This document shows positions 1 through 8,399 of a stretch of 64,000 nucleotides of DNA, piece by piece. The stretch is taken from positions 2,480,001-2,544,000 of the forward strand of contig NZ_CP012697.1 in NCBI RefSeq assembly GCF_001314225.1, read 5' to 3'. Source of the stretch: Microbacterium sp. No. 7 (GTDB taxonomy: Bacteria; Actinomycetota; Actinomycetes; Actinomycetales; Microbacteriaceae). Each line of letters begins with the position of its first letter. Positions within the stretch are counted from its first letter, which is position 1. The notes beneath the pieces are model-generated. The model worked only from the letters and a program-made list of their open reading frames with translations, was not told where the DNA came from and did not search any database. Both the position numbers and the translations under genes were made by a program.

Positions 1-915
1 ACCAACGCCGACCGCGCGATCAACCAGCGCATGATCGCCAACAACGAGGCGAACCTCGTCGAGCAGACCGCCCTCGACACCAACACCGCCAACGCCGCGG
101 CCGGCGTCGGCCGCGCCCGCGCCGAGGCGGAGCAGGCCGAGCAGCTCGCCCGCGCGCAGGCCGAGCAGGCCGTTCTGCAGCAGCAGGCCGAGAACCGGCA
201 GGCCCAGCTGGATGCCGACGTCAAGCGCGTCGCCGACGCCCAGCGCTACGAGGCCGAGACGCGTGCGCAGGCCGACCTCTACACGCGCGAGCGCGCCGCC
301 GAGGCCGCCGCAATCGAGCAGGTCAAGCAGGCCGAGGCACGCACCCGCATCGCCGAGCAGCAGGCGCAGGCCGACCGCGCCCGCGCCGCGGGTGAGGCTG
401 CCGCCACCGAGGCGAAGGCCGCCGGTGAGGCCAACGCCCTGCGCGCCCAGGCCGAGGCGGAGGCAGAGGCGCGCCGCCTGCGTGCGAGCGCGGAGGCCGA
501 GGCGATCAGGGCCGAGGGCGAGGCGCGTGCCGCCGCCGTCGAGGCGGAGGCGAAGGCCATCGCGTCGAACCAGGAGGCCTTCCTGTCGCAGCGCGTGCTC
601 GAGGTGCTGCCGTCGATCATGGGCGAGTTCGCCAAGGGGTACGCGACGATCGGCAGCGTCTCGATCATCGGCGGCTCCGGCGAGGACGGCGCCTCCAGCG
701 TCGTCGGCGGTGACAGCGCCAAGGCGATGCGGTCGGTGTTCGACAGCGTGAGCGCGGCGACAGGCCTCGACCTCGCCGCGATCATCCAGGGCCAGGCCGT
801 CGGACGCGGCTTCGGGGCGGGCGCCGCGAGCGCCGCACCGGCGCCGGCTCACGAGGAGCGTCCGGCATCCGCCGGCGCCCTGCGCCGCTCCCCCGCTCCG
901 GAGGAGGGCGAGTAG
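1..915 (+). CDS. Flotillin-like (SPFH family) protein, 5' truncated
   Basis: The reading frame is open from base 1, so the N-terminus lies outside the window. What is visible (about 304 residues) is a long, very Ala/Glu/Arg-rich heptad-like coiled coil with repeated AEAEA and RAEGEA patterns, then a short hydrophobic region (residues near SIIGGSG) and a Pro/Ala-rich tail. This is the layout of the C-terminal half of flotillin/SPFH membrane-scaffold proteins, whose SPFH domain would be upstream. Flotillins organise membrane microdomains at the inner face of the cytoplasmic membrane. The family call rests on composition and layout, because the diagnostic SPFH domain is not in view. No terminator is obvious before the next gene. 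Confidence 0.7.
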   Translation, partial: TNADRAINQRMIANNEANLVEQTALDTNTANAAAGVGRARAEAEQAEQLARAQAEQAVLQQQAENRQAQLDADVKRVADAQRYEAETRAQADLYTRERAAEAAAIEQVKQAEARTRIAEQQAQADRARAAGEAAATEAKAAGEANALRAQAEAEAEARRLRASAEAEAIRAEGEARAAAVEAEAKAIASNQEAFLSQRVLEVLPSIMGEFAKGYATIGSVSIIGGSGEDGASSVVGGDSAKAMRSVFDSVSAATGLDLAAIIQGQAVGRGFGAGAASAAPAPAHEERPASAGALRRSPAPEEGE

Positions 916-1026
916 CGAGCCCTTCCCGTCACGCGCTGAGCGCGGCCGCCGGCGTGTGGCCGCGCTCAGCCTTTTCGCGGGTTTCTTCGGGGCGATGCGC
1001 GCGAGGTCGCGACGTAGGCTGACGGC

Positions 1027-1761
1027 ATGACGGTGCACGTGGTGATGGTTCACGGCATCCGCACCTCTGCCACCATGTGGCGCGCGCAACGCGAGCACCT
1101 CGCCGAGCGGGGTGTGCCGTCGACCGCGGTCGACCTGCCCGGCCACGGCACGCGGCGGGGCGAGGAGTTCACGCTCGACGAGGCCTTCGCCACGATCGAC
1201 CGGGCCGTGCGGTCGGCCACCGCCGACGGGCGCGTGCTGCTGGTCGGGCACTCGATGGGCGGGCTGCTGTCGATCGCCTACGCGGGCGGCGAGGACGGGC
1301 CGCCGATCGACGGCTTCGTCGCGGCCTCGTGCACCGCGGTCCCCCGCGGCACGGGCCTCGCGACCTATCGCGCCCTCGCGCGCGGCTTCGACCGGCTGCC
1401 CGGCCGCGGCCAGTGGATCGCCGATCGCGTGCTCGACGCGACGCTCCCGCCGCACACGCGCGCCGACTTCGGGGCGGGCGGCTACGCCTACGACGCGCAG
1501 GACGTCGCGCTGCGGAGCCTCTCGGTGCTCGACCTGCTCACCGCGCTGCGGCGCATCGACGTGCCGATGTGGTTCGTGAACGGGCAGTTCGACCAGCTGC
1601 GCGTCAATGAGCGGCTGTTCACGGCGACGGCGCCGCAGGCGGAGCTCATCGTCGTGCCGCGCACGAGCCATCTCGTCACGGCGATGCGGCCCGACGTGTT
1701 CAACGCCGTGCTGTCCCTCGCGATCGCGACGATCGAACGGATGCCGGAACAGACCTGCTAA
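1027..1761 (+). CDS. Alpha/beta-hydrolase
   Basis: A 244-residue protein of the alpha/beta-hydrolase fold. The N-terminal strand motif VHGIR forms the oxyanion region, the nucleophile elbow is GHSMGG (Ser about residue 76), and a late Asp (NGQFDQL) and His (TSHLV) complete a plausible Ser-Asp-His triad. The length is normal for single-domain cytoplasmic esterases, lipases or lactonases. No signal peptide or membrane segment is seen. The start ATG follows a spacer of about 110 nt after the flotillin-like gene, so it is probably transcribed separately. The substrate cannot be read from the sequence. Confidence 0.85.
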   Translation: MTVHVVMVHGIRTSATMWRAQREHLAERGVPSTAVDLPGHGTRRGEEFTLDEAFATIDRAVRSATADGRVLLVGHSMGGLLSIAYAGGEDGPPIDGFVAASCTAVPRGTGLATYRALARGFDRLPGRGQWIADRVLDATLPPHTRADFGAGGYAYDAQDVALRSLSVLDLLTALRRIDVPMWFVNGQFDQLRVNERLFTATAPQAELIVVPRTSHLVTAMRPDVFNAVLSLAIATIERMPEQTC

Positions 1762-1873
1762 CATTGACTTTTGGCTTGCGTGTGGGCTTTCCCCTCACAC
1801 GACCGCCGTGCGACAGCCCTCTCTTGTCACCCGGCACCTCCATCGAACACTCCGAACGAAAGATACGTCGAAC

Positions 1874-2134
1874 GTGGCGAACATCAAGTCGCAGATCAAG
1901 CGCAACAAGACCAACGAGAAGGCGCATGAGCGCAACAAGGCCGTGAAGAGCGAGCTCAAGACGCTCGTCCGCCAGACCCGCGAGGCCATCTCGGCCGGCG
2001 ACAAGGCCACCGCCGAGAAGAGCCTGCAGAAGGCGACCCGCAAGCTCGACAAGGCCGTGAGCAAGGGCGTCATCCACAAGAACCAGGCCGCGAACCGCAA
2101 GTCGGCGATCGCGAAGCAGGTCGCCGCTCTCTGA
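1874..2134 (+). CDS. rpsT: 30S ribosomal protein S20
   Basis: An 86-residue, strongly basic, all-helical protein beginning [21 protein letters not shown], the typical S20 N-terminus. S20 binds 16S rRNA early in small-subunit assembly. The GTG start gives the usual S20 length; the frame is open further upstream but that part has no S20 similarity. It is a single-gene unit. A strong hairpin terminator follows 17 bases after the stop, and the divergent neighbour holA ends convergently. rpsT next to holA is conserved in many actinobacteria, which supports both calls. Confidence 0.97.
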   Translation: MANIKSQIKRNKTNEKAHERNKAVKSELKTLVRQTREAISAGDKATAEKSLQKATRKLDKAVSKGVIHKNQAANRKSAIAKQVAAL

Positions 2135-2150
2135 GCACCCGCTGACCTTC

Positions 2151-2185
2151 GGTGATGGCCCGCCCCTTCGGGGCGGGCCATCACC
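2151..2185 (+). terminator. Rho-independent terminator of rpsT
   Basis: A perfect inverted repeat, GGTGATGGCCCGCCCC, with TTCG loop and exact complement, followed by GTTT. The 16-bp stem with a tetraloop lies just after the rpsT stop codon. Confidence 0.9.
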
Positions 2186-2204
2186 GTTTCCCGCCATCCG
2201 CGGG

Positions 2205-2317
2205 GGTGCCAGTTGTTCTCGCGAGGGTGCCAGTTGTTCTCGCGAGGGTGCTTTGGCGTTCGCGGCGAGAGCACCCTCGGTGAGACAGATGGCACCCTCG
2301 GTGAGACAACCGGCACC
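2205..2317. repeat. Modular 21-bp palindromic repeat cluster, copy A
   Basis: Two direct 21-bp units (2205-2225 and 2226-2246, identical, beginning GGTGCCAGTTG and ending CTCGCGAG) are followed by a central hairpin (2247-2275, arms GGTGCT/AGCACC), then two inverted, slightly diverged units (2276-2296 and 2297-2317). The whole block is therefore symmetric about its centre and could fold into a cruciform or nested hairpin. The same unit recurs at 10365-10445. It sits between the convergent ends of rpsT and holA. No coding function is apparent. Confidence 0.85.
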
Positions 2318-2343
2318 CTCGCGGGGATGGAGGCCCGCGGGGG

Positions 2344-3369
2344 TCAGGCGCCGAAGGGGGCGCGGGTGGCGATGACGGTGACGAGGCGTTCGACGGCGAA
2401 GACGGGGTCGCGAGAGCCGCCCTTGACCTCGGCATCCGCCCGCGCAGCGGCCTGGATCGCGAGACCGAGGGATGCCTCGTTCCATCCGCTGAGGTCGCGG
2501 CGGGCGCGGTCGACCTGCCAGTCCTTCAGGCCGAGACGGGCGGCCAGCTCGCGCGCGGACTCGCGGGAGCCCGCGACGCGCGCCATCGTGCGCAGCTTCG
2601 AGGCGATCGCGGCGACGAGCGGAACCGGGTCGGCGCCGCTCGCCAAGGCGTGCCGCAGCGTGATGAGCGCCTCGCCGTAGCGTCCCGCGATCGCGGTGTC
2701 GGCCACGGCGAACGCGGTCGTCTCGATGCGCCCGCCGTAGTAGCGCTCCACGATCTGCTCACCGATGTCGCCGGGGATGTCGGAGATCAGCTGCTGGCAG
2801 GCGGCGGCCAGCTCGGTGACGTCGTCGGCGAACGCGCCCACGAGCGCCCGCAGCGCAGCCGGCGCGATGCGCCGGCCCGCCGCCTGGAACTCCCCCGCGG
2901 CGAAGTCGAACCGGTCGGAGTCGCGCTTGATCGCGGCGCACGCGATCTCGACGCCGCCGCCGGTGCCTGCGCGGATCGCGTCGAGCAGCTTCTTTCCGCG
3001 CACGCTCGCGCCGGTGTGCCGCAGCACGACCGTCGCGCCGTCCTGCGGCGCCTCGATGTAGGCGAGCGCCTCGGCGAGGAACGCGTCGCTGCACTTCTCG
3101 GCGCCCGCGACGCGCACGAGGCGCGGCTCGCCGAACAGCGACGGCGAGGTCATCGTGAGCAGGCTGCCCGACGTGTAGTCGTCGGCGCGCAGATCGGAGA
3201 TCTCCAGGCTCGGGTCCTCGGCGCGCAGGAAGTCGCGGACGCCGGCGATCGCGCGCTCCGCGCAGACCTCCTCCGGTCCCGAGACGAGCACGATCGGCGC
3301 CGGCTGCGGGGCGCGCCACGACACCTGCGGGATCGCGCTCTTGGGAGTCGATCGACGCGGTGCGGCCAT
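2344..3369 (-). CDS. holA: DNA polymerase III delta subunit
   Basis: A 341-residue protein matching the HolA family: N-terminal nucleotide-binding-like fold (IVLVSGPEE), then LFGEPRLVRVAGAEK, a central AAA+-like lid region and an all-helical C-terminal collar domain (residues about 215-335) with the conserved ALITLRHALASGADPVPLVAAIA segment. The delta subunit opens the beta sliding clamp as part of the clamp loader in DNA replication. It lies directly downstream of comEC on the same strand (9-bp gap), so the two are probably co-transcribed, as in related genomes. The start ATG gives a short basic leader ahead of the domain. Confidence 0.93.
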   Translation of the reverse strand: MAAPRRSTPKSAIPQVSWRAPQPAPIVLVSGPEEVCAERAIAGVRDFLRAEDPSLEISDLRADDYTSGSLLTMTSPSLFGEPRLVRVAGAEKCSDAFLAEALAYIEAPQDGATVVLRHTGASVRGKKLLDAIRAGTGGGVEIACAAIKRDSDRFDFAAGEFQAAGRRIAPAALRALVGAFADDVTELAAACQQLISDIPGDIGEQIVERYYGGRIETTAFAVADTAIAGRYGEALITLRHALASGADPVPLVAAIASKLRTMARVAGSRESARELAARLGLKDWQVDRARRDLSGWNEASLGLAIQAAARADAEVKGGSRDPVFAVERLVTVIATRAPFGA

Positions 3370-3378
3370 GCCCCCAGC

Positions 3379-5751
3379 CTACCGAGGGGCACCGACGGAC
3401 GGCTCCGCGTCTCCCCCGCGCTGCCTCCACACCCGCAGCGCGCCGTCGTCGTCGACGCTGACCGCGACCGCGCCGTCGGCGTCGGTGCGGGCGATCGTCG
3501 TTCCGGCCGCGCGCAGCGCGTCGAGGATCTCGGCACGCGGATGCCCGTAGGTGTTCTCGCCGACCGTGACGAGCGCCAGGGCGGCGTGCAGCTGTGCATA
3601 GAGGCCGTGGTCCTGATCGGCGCTGCCGTGGTGCGCGACCTTGACGACCGCGAACGACGCGCCGCGCAGCTCGCGCCGCACGCCCCGCTGGGCCTCGGCG
3701 TCGAGGTCGCCGAGGAGGATCGCGGCAGGCAGGCCGCCGCCCTCCCAGGCGGTCACGACGCTCGCGGTGTTTCCTGTCTCCCGCCCGTTCGCGCGTGGCC
3801 ACAGCACGCGCCACCGCGCCTCGCCGAGCCGCCCGCTCATGCCCGTCGCGGCGGGCACCACCTCGGCGCCGCCCGCCGCGAGGGCGCGCAGCGTCGCGTG
3901 GTCGTCGCCCGAGCCCGGCGGCCCGTGCAGCACGACGTCGACACGTCCCTCGACCGCCTCCAGCCCGCCGCGATGGTCGAGGTCGAAGTGCGTGAGCACG
4001 AGCAGGTCGACCTCACGGATGCCGAAGAGCGCCAGGCAGCGCCGCAGCGCCTCGGGGTCGGGTCCCGTGTCGATGAGCGCCGTGCGTCCGCCCGAGCGCA
4101 CGAGCAGAGCGTCGCCCTGGCCCACGTCGCACGCCGCGATCGACCAGCCGGCGGGCACGTGGCCCCGCTCGACGAGCGCGGCGATCGGTCCGAGGCCCAC
4201 GAGGCATCCGATCGAGAGAGCGGCGACGACCCGTGCGGGCACGTGCGCCCAGGCCGGCTGCCCGGCGGCGAGCACTCCGATCGCGGCGCCGACCGCGGAC
4301 AGGGCGAGGAGCCCGGGCCATCCCTCCAGCCATGGGAGGGCGTTCGCGGGAAGGCCGGCGAACGTCTCCGCCGTGCCGGCGATCCACGCGGCGGGCACCC
4401 ACGCGAGCGCGGCCAGGCCGCTGCCGACGACGGGGATGCCGGCGGCCAGGCACGCCGCGAGCCCGACGACCGTGCCGGCCGGCGCGGCGGGGGCCGCGAG
4501 CAGGTTCGCGACGACGCCGTAGACCGGGATGGTCGGCGTGATGAGCACGAGCAGGGGGCCGCAGGCGAGCTGTGCCGCGAGCGGCACGGAGACGGCCAGG
4601 GCGAGGGGCGACGGCATCCATCGGGCGAGACCGTCGGCGAGCGGGCCGGCCGCGAGCAGCAGCGACCCCGTTGCCGCGGCCGAGAGCGCGAAGCCGAGCG
4701 ACGACGCGAGCCAGGGATCGATCACGAGCAGCACGACGATCGCCGTCGCGAGGATCGAGACGCCGGCGCCGATCCGCCCGAGCAGCACGCCCAGCATCGC
4801 GATGACCGCCATCGCACCCGCGCGCACGACGCTCGGCTCGGGCGAGACGAGCACGACGAACCCGCCGAGGGCCGCGAGACCCGCGATCACGCGACCCGCC
4901 CGCGGCACGCCGCACCAGGCCGCCACGGCGAACGCGATGCCCACGACGAGAGCGCAGTTCGCGCCGGATACCGCGGTGAGGTGTGAGAGCGACGACGCCT
5001 TCATCGCGGCATCCAGCCCCTCGCCGACCCCGCTCGTGTCGCCCACGGACAGTCCCGCGATGAGGCCCGCACCCGGCTCCGGCAATCCCGCCGCGACCGC
5101 CTGCAGCCCGTCGCGCAGCGCCGCCGCCGACGCGAGCACGCCGCGGGGAGGATCGAGCACCGTCGCCTCGCTCGCGTGCACCACGAGCACGGCGCGCTCA
5201 CCGGCGCGCGGCGGCGACGTCGTTCCCCGCACCTCGACGAGGGCGCCCAGGTCGAGGCCCTCCGGCGCGTCGGCCAGGCGCAGGAGCACGGGCGCGTCGA
5301 CGGCCCTGCGCTCGTCGCCGATCCGCACCTCGTGCGCAACGGCATCGGTGCGCCAGCCCGTCGCCGACCGCTCGACCTTGCCGACCACCGTGGCCCGCAC
5401 CTGCAGCGCACGCCCGCCGTCGGTCGGCAGCTCGGTCAACACCGCCCGTGCCGGCAGCATCGCCGCCACGTGCGTCGCTACCGCCGCGCCTCCCGCGGCG
5501 CAGATCGCGGCGACCGCGAGGAATGTGCGCCAGCCTCCGCGGCATCGCACGCCGGCGAGCACCGCCGCGAGCGCGAGGCTCCAGAGCGAGATCGCGATCG
5601 GCACCGTGACGGAGGGATGCAGCGTGACGACCGACGCCGTCGTCCACGCGACGCCGACGACCGGCGCGAGGCGCAGATCACGACGCCGTGCGCGCCTGCG
5701 GGGCGGCGGGGCGGTCTGCCGGGCCGCCGGCGCATCGTCCTGTCGGGTCAC
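3379..5751 (-). CDS. comEC: ComEC/Rec2-family DNA-uptake channel
   Basis: A 790-residue integral membrane protein. The N-terminal part has hydrophobic helices and an OB-like DUF4131 region, the centre is the multi-helix competence domain (SHLTAVSGANCALVVG is the family signature, about residues 255-270), and the C-terminal third is a metallo-beta-lactamase-like domain with THFDLDHRGG and AHHGSADQDH metal-binding motifs. ComEC transports single-stranded DNA across the cytoplasmic membrane during transformation. The GTG start at 5751 is preceded at 45 nt by an element shared with comEA. comEA lies about 4 kb upstream, separated by cargo genes, which is unusual. holA follows closely. Confidence 0.93.
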   Translation of the reverse strand: MTRQDDAPAARQTAPPPRRRARRRDLRLAPVVGVAWTTASVVTLHPSVTVPIAISLWSLALAAVLAGVRCRGGWRTFLAVAAICAAGGAAVATHVAAMLPARAVLTELPTDGGRALQVRATVVGKVERSATGWRTDAVAHEVRIGDERRAVDAPVLLRLADAPEGLDLGALVEVRGTTSPPRAGERAVLVVHASEATVLDPPRGVLASAAALRDGLQAVAAGLPEPGAGLIAGLSVGDTSGVGEGLDAAMKASSLSHLTAVSGANCALVVGIAFAVAAWCGVPRAGRVIAGLAALGGFVVLVSPEPSVVRAGAMAVIAMLGVLLGRIGAGVSILATAIVVLLVIDPWLASSLGFALSAAATGSLLLAAGPLADGLARWMPSPLALAVSVPLAAQLACGPLLVLITPTIPVYGVVANLLAAPAAPAGTVVGLAACLAAGIPVVGSGLAALAWVPAAWIAGTAETFAGLPANALPWLEGWPGLLALSAVGAAIGVLAAGQPAWAHVPARVVAALSIGCLVGLGPIAALVERGHVPAGWSIAACDVGQGDALLVRSGGRTALIDTGPDPEALRRCLALFGIREVDLLVLTHFDLDHRGGLEAVEGRVDVVLHGPPGSGDDHATLRALAAGGAEVVPAATGMSGRLGEARWRVLWPRANGRETGNTASVVTAWEGGGLPAAILLGDLDAEAQRGVRRELRGASFAVVKVAHHGSADQDHGLYAQLHAALALVTVGENTYGHPRAEILDALRAAGTTIARTDADGAVAVSVDDDGALRVWRQRGGDAEPSVGAPR

Positions 5752-5790
5752 GCTGGCAGGCTCTCACCGCCACCGCGCACGCCGTCACCG

Positions 5791-5862
5791 TCAGCCGCGA
5801 TCGGTGGACAGATCGCTCGTCGACGTCATTGTGGACGAGGCGATGAGGTCATGGGCAGTCAT
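5791..5862 (-). CDS. Possible 23-residue leader peptide upstream of comEC
   Basis: A short reading frame beginning MTAHDLIASS and ending DLSTDRG, ending 39 nt before comEC. Its ATG is preceded by a very strong AGGAGGAGG ribosome-binding sequence, better than that of comEC itself. It overlaps the shared com element, so the coding look may be accidental. The frame is also open to an ATG at 6009 without a clear ribosome-binding site. The equivalent site upstream of comEA has no such ATG, which argues against a conserved peptide. Confidence 0.3.
   Translation of the reverse strand: MTAHDLIASSTMTSTSDLSTDRG
5797..5842 (-). promoter_or_regulatory. Shared com upstream element, comEC copy
   Basis: On the minus strand the element reads CGCCTCGTCCACAATG, 12 variable bases, then GATCTGTCCACCGATCGC, ending 45 nt before the comEC GTG. 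The comEA copy (10292-10337) is identical in both arms except two bases and has the same 12-nt variable centre and the same 45-nt spacing. Each arm contains a GTCCAC/GTCCCC core resembling an actinobacterial DnaA box (TTGTCCACA). It may be a promoter or an operator for a competence regulator. Confidence 0.6.
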
Positions 5863-6014
5863 GGCCGCCTCCTCCTGCATGACGCGACCACGACGGCCCA
5901 CGACCTCGGGCCGCCCGAGAAGGCGGTCGCTCGTTGCCGGATGCCGCGGTGCGGAGGCGACGACGAGCGCCCGCGATCCCGATGCCGTCTCCGTGAGCGA
6001 TCGCGCCATGCGAA

Positions 6015-6061
6015 AAGCCCAGTTGTGAGAAGCCCCGTTGCGAGAAGCCCCGTGCGGCGAG
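6015..6061. repeat. 15-bp tandem repeat, about three units
   Basis: Tandem units AAGCCCAGTTGTGAG, AAGCCCCGTTGCGAG and a 17-bp variant AAGCCCCGTGCGGCGAG lie directly after the permease stop, between that gene and the comEC upstream region. The unit differs from the 21-bp repeats elsewhere in the window. Confidence 0.7.
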
Positions 6062-6077
6062 AGCAGTGCGGCGAGGG

Positions 6078-7148
6078 CTACGCGCGCTCCTTGAACCGCT
6101 GAAAGAGCGTCGACTCCCTCAGCGGGACGACGGGGACGAGCGCGCCGAGGATCGCGCTCACGACGGCGATCGCGATCGTGGCGGCATAGGGCGAGGACCC
6201 GATCCCCTCGTCCCGGCCGAGCAGCAGGTGCGTCGCCCAGCCGCTCGCAGCCATGGCGAGGAGGCCTGCGGGCACTGCCCAGAACACCGTCTCGGCGACC
6301 GTGATCGCGACCAGATCACGATGCCGTGCTCCGGCGTGGAGGTTGCTCGCGAGCTCGAGCCGGCGTCTCCGCGTGCCCGCGGCGGCGACGACGGCGAACA
6401 CGAGCCCGAGGGAGGCGACGGCGAACCGGGTCGGACGGTCGGCGAACTCCCTCTGTCCGTCGAAGCCCGGCCCTCGCGCGGGGTTCGCCGAGGTCGTGCG
6501 TGCGTCCTTCGCCGCGGCGGCGCCCGGGATGAGCGCGGAGCGCAGCACCGCGTCGCGCGAGGGGTCGGTCGGCCACACCTCCGCCCAGCACTCCGACGCC
6601 GTCTCCGGCGTGCCGATCGTCACGATGGCGCTCGCCAGTCGCGGGTCGCGCCCGTCTTCCTCGGGGTAGGCGAACGTGTCCAGAACCGCGACCTCGGCCT
6701 GCGAGAGGGCGAGCGTCGCTCCGGCATCCACGCCCCAGGTCTCCGCGAGGGCATCTGATAGGTACACTCCGGCCTCCCCCGTCACCGGGATCCCGAGAAG
6801 ATCGGCCACGCCGTCGGTGACCTCGTAGTGCGGAATGCTGAGCGCACCGAGCGCGGGCAGCTGAACCGGATCGAGCGGTGTCACCGCGCCGGCGCCCGTG
6901 AAGCCCGGGAGCTCGCCGAGGCGATCGCACGCGGCCGGGGAGACGGCGCTGTCGGCGACGAGGATGCGGATCGCGGCGGCTGACGCACGGTACTCGCGGG
7001 CGCGGGCGTCGATGCCCCCGATCGTCGCGATGTCGGCGGCGAGAACGGCGCCGGTCGCGACGATCGCGACCGCGAACATCGCTCCGGCGCGCGCTGTGCC
7101 GGTGAGGGCGTTCCGCACCGCCTCCTGGATGAGGAAGGAGGCCCTCAT
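6078..7148 (-). CDS. FtsX-like ABC transporter permease
   Basis: A 356-residue membrane protein with an N-terminal helix (residues about 22-45), a large extracytoplasmic domain, and three C-terminal helices (about 245-262, 283-305, 323-345), the FtsX/MacB topology of a half-size permease. MacB-type exporters move peptides or envelope substrates. It overlaps the upstream ATPase remnant by 4 bp (ATGA-type), so it is the last gene of the operon running from 9272 down to 6078. The ATPase has lost its N-terminus, so the permease may lack a functional partner. Confidence 0.75.
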   Translation of the reverse strand: MRASFLIQEAVRNALTGTARAGAMFAVAIVATGAVLAADIATIGGIDARAREYRASAAAIRILVADSAVSPAACDRLGELPGFTGAGAVTPLDPVQLPALGALSIPHYEVTDGVADLLGIPVTGEAGVYLSDALAETWGVDAGATLALSQAEVAVLDTFAYPEEDGRDPRLASAIVTIGTPETASECWAEVWPTDPSRDAVLRSALIPGAAAAKDARTTSANPARGPGFDGQREFADRPTRFAVASLGLVFAVVAAAGTRRRRLELASNLHAGARHRDLVAITVAETVFWAVPAGLLAMAASGWATHLLLGRDEGIGSSPYAATIAIAVVSAILGALVPVVPLRESTLFQRFKERA

Positions 7149-7510
7149 CGGCTCACCGCGGCGACCGCGCTCGATGCGCGCGAAAGATCAAGGGTGTGAG
7201 AGCACGCGGCCATCGTGTCGTGGTCGTGCGTGGCGATGACGACGATGGCGCCCTCGGATGCCAGGCCTGCCAGGACGGCGTTGACGGTCTGCGCGGAGGC
7301 GCGGTCGAGCTGCGCGGTCGGCTCGTCCACGAGGAGCAGGTCGGCGCGCGTCGCGAGCGCCCTGGCGAGCATGAGCCGTTGCGCCTCGCCTCCGGAGAGG
7401 GAGCGGAACGGCCGTGCGCCGAGCCTCTCGATGCCGAAGCGCCGCAGCACGACGCGTGCTTCGCGCTCGGCATCGGCGCGGCACGCATGCGGCAGCGTCC
7501 TGCACGTCGA
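7145..7510 (-). pseudogene. ABC transporter ATPase, N-terminally deleted
   Basis: The frame carries the signature motif LSGGEAQRLMLARAL, Walker B LLLVDEPTAQLD and the H-loop ATHDH of an ABC ATPase, but the Walker A half of about 110 residues is absent. The ATPase frame can be followed upstream only to about 7510, where it runs into the end of the adaptor gene, still in another frame. A GTG at 7450 could start a 101-residue fragment. This is best explained by a deletion joining the 3' part of the adaptor gene to the middle of the ATPase gene. Without Walker A it cannot hydrolyse ATP on its own. Confidence 0.8.
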
Positions 7511-8399
7511 ACAATGCCCCGGGCGGCACCGCCACGACGTCGACCGGCTCCAGGAGCGACGTGAGGCCCGTCAGCCCCGAGGCCTGGCCCGCTTGCGACG
7601 TGAGCGAGAACCCCGGCGACGCGGCGATCTTCGCGAGCTGCTCCGGATCGAGGACCGCCCCTTCCGAGATCGTCGCGTCGATGCCAGCGACGCGCACGGT
7701 CCTGTCGCCGGGCATCGGCGCCGAGGTGCCGGGGTCCACGATCTGCAGCGCCTGCAGGGCGCCCGCCGTGCTCCCGAACGGTGCCCCAGGCCCGACCGTC
7801 TGTCCGATGGTCAGGTCGCAGCGTGCGCGCACCGTCGTCTCCCCGGGAACGCGCAGGACGGTCGACACGCGGAACCTGCCGTCCGCCGGGTCGAGATCAT
7901 GGTCGGTCTGGAACTGCTGCACCGCGTCGGCCAGCTCCGAATCGAATCGCCCCTCCGAACCGGACGGGTACCCCAGCGCCGCGAGCGCACCCCTGAGCGC
8001 CTCGACGTCGTCGCCCTCGTCGCCGAGGCTCAGGTCGCGGAACAGGGGCTGCACCGCGGCCAGTGCCACCACCGGCGCATTGTCCAGCCGCATCACGACG
8101 CTGCCGTTCGCCAGCGGCTGACCCACGGCACACGTGAGCTCCGTCACGGTACCGCCGCCCGCCACCGTGAGCGTCGTCGCCGGGCCGGTCACGGGCTGGA
8201 GCGCCACGGTCCTCTGGTCGCGATACGAGGTGGATGCCACGGGGTACGCCTCGGCCCTCGGCGGCTTCGCGAGGTTCGACGGCTCGGCCGGCGACAGGCT
8301 GAGGGCCAGCAACGCACCGCACGAGACCGCGGTCACGGCGAGAGCGGCGAGGCCCCGGAGCGTCCAGGCCCGCGCTGTCGCCCCGCGCCCCTCACTCAT
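7188..8399 (-). CDS. Peptidoglycan-binding/HlyD-like adaptor, 3' end replaced by out-of-frame ATPase sequence
   Basis: Residues about 12-35 form a membrane anchor. They are followed by a biotinyl-lipoyl/HlyD-like segment (TLTVAGGGTVTELTCAVGQP), an embedded peptidoglycan-binding-1 domain (residues about 125-170, LGDEGDDVEALRGALAALGY), and the second adaptor half to VVAVPPGALFDVQD. Such proteins link an inner exporter to the envelope in Gram-positive MacB-type systems. After about residue 300 the protein reads out-of-frame ATPase DNA (Arg-rich, no family resemblance), so its true C-terminus has been lost. It overlaps the lipoprotein gene upstream by 8 bp. Confidence 0.7.
   Translation of the reverse strand: MSEGRGATARAWTLRGLAALAVTAVSCGALLALSLSPAEPSNLAKPPRAEAYPVASTSYRDQRTVALQPVTGPATTLTVAGGGTVTELTCAVGQPLANGSVVMRLDNAPVVALAAVQPLFRDLSLGDEGDDVEALRGALAALGYPSGSEGRFDSELADAVQQFQTDHDLDPADGRFRVSTVLRVPGETTVRARCDLTIGQTVGPGAPFGSTAGALQALQIVDPGTSAPMPGDRTVRVAGIDATISEGAVLDPEQLAKIAASPGFSLTSQAGQASGLTGLTSLLEPVDVVAVPPGALFDVQDAAACVPRRCRARSTRRAAALRHREARRTAVPLPLRRRGATAHARQGARDARRPAPRGRADRAARPRLRADRQRRPGRPGIRGRHRRHRHARPRHDGRVLSHP

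Noticed and set aside
2205..2317. Possible CRISPR array
   Set aside because: Units are contiguous or inverted, with no unique spacers of regular length and no cas genes nearby.
2650..4986. A 778-codon open frame on the plus strand opposite holA and comEC
   Set aside because: It is Arg/Ala/Gly-rich with no domain, and the minus strand encodes clear HolA and ComEC proteins. In high-GC DNA such antisense frames are expected.
5797..5842. DnaA boxes indicating a replication origin
   Set aside because: Only two degenerate boxes per site, no dnaA/dnaN neighbours and no AT-rich unwinding region; better seen as a regulatory element.
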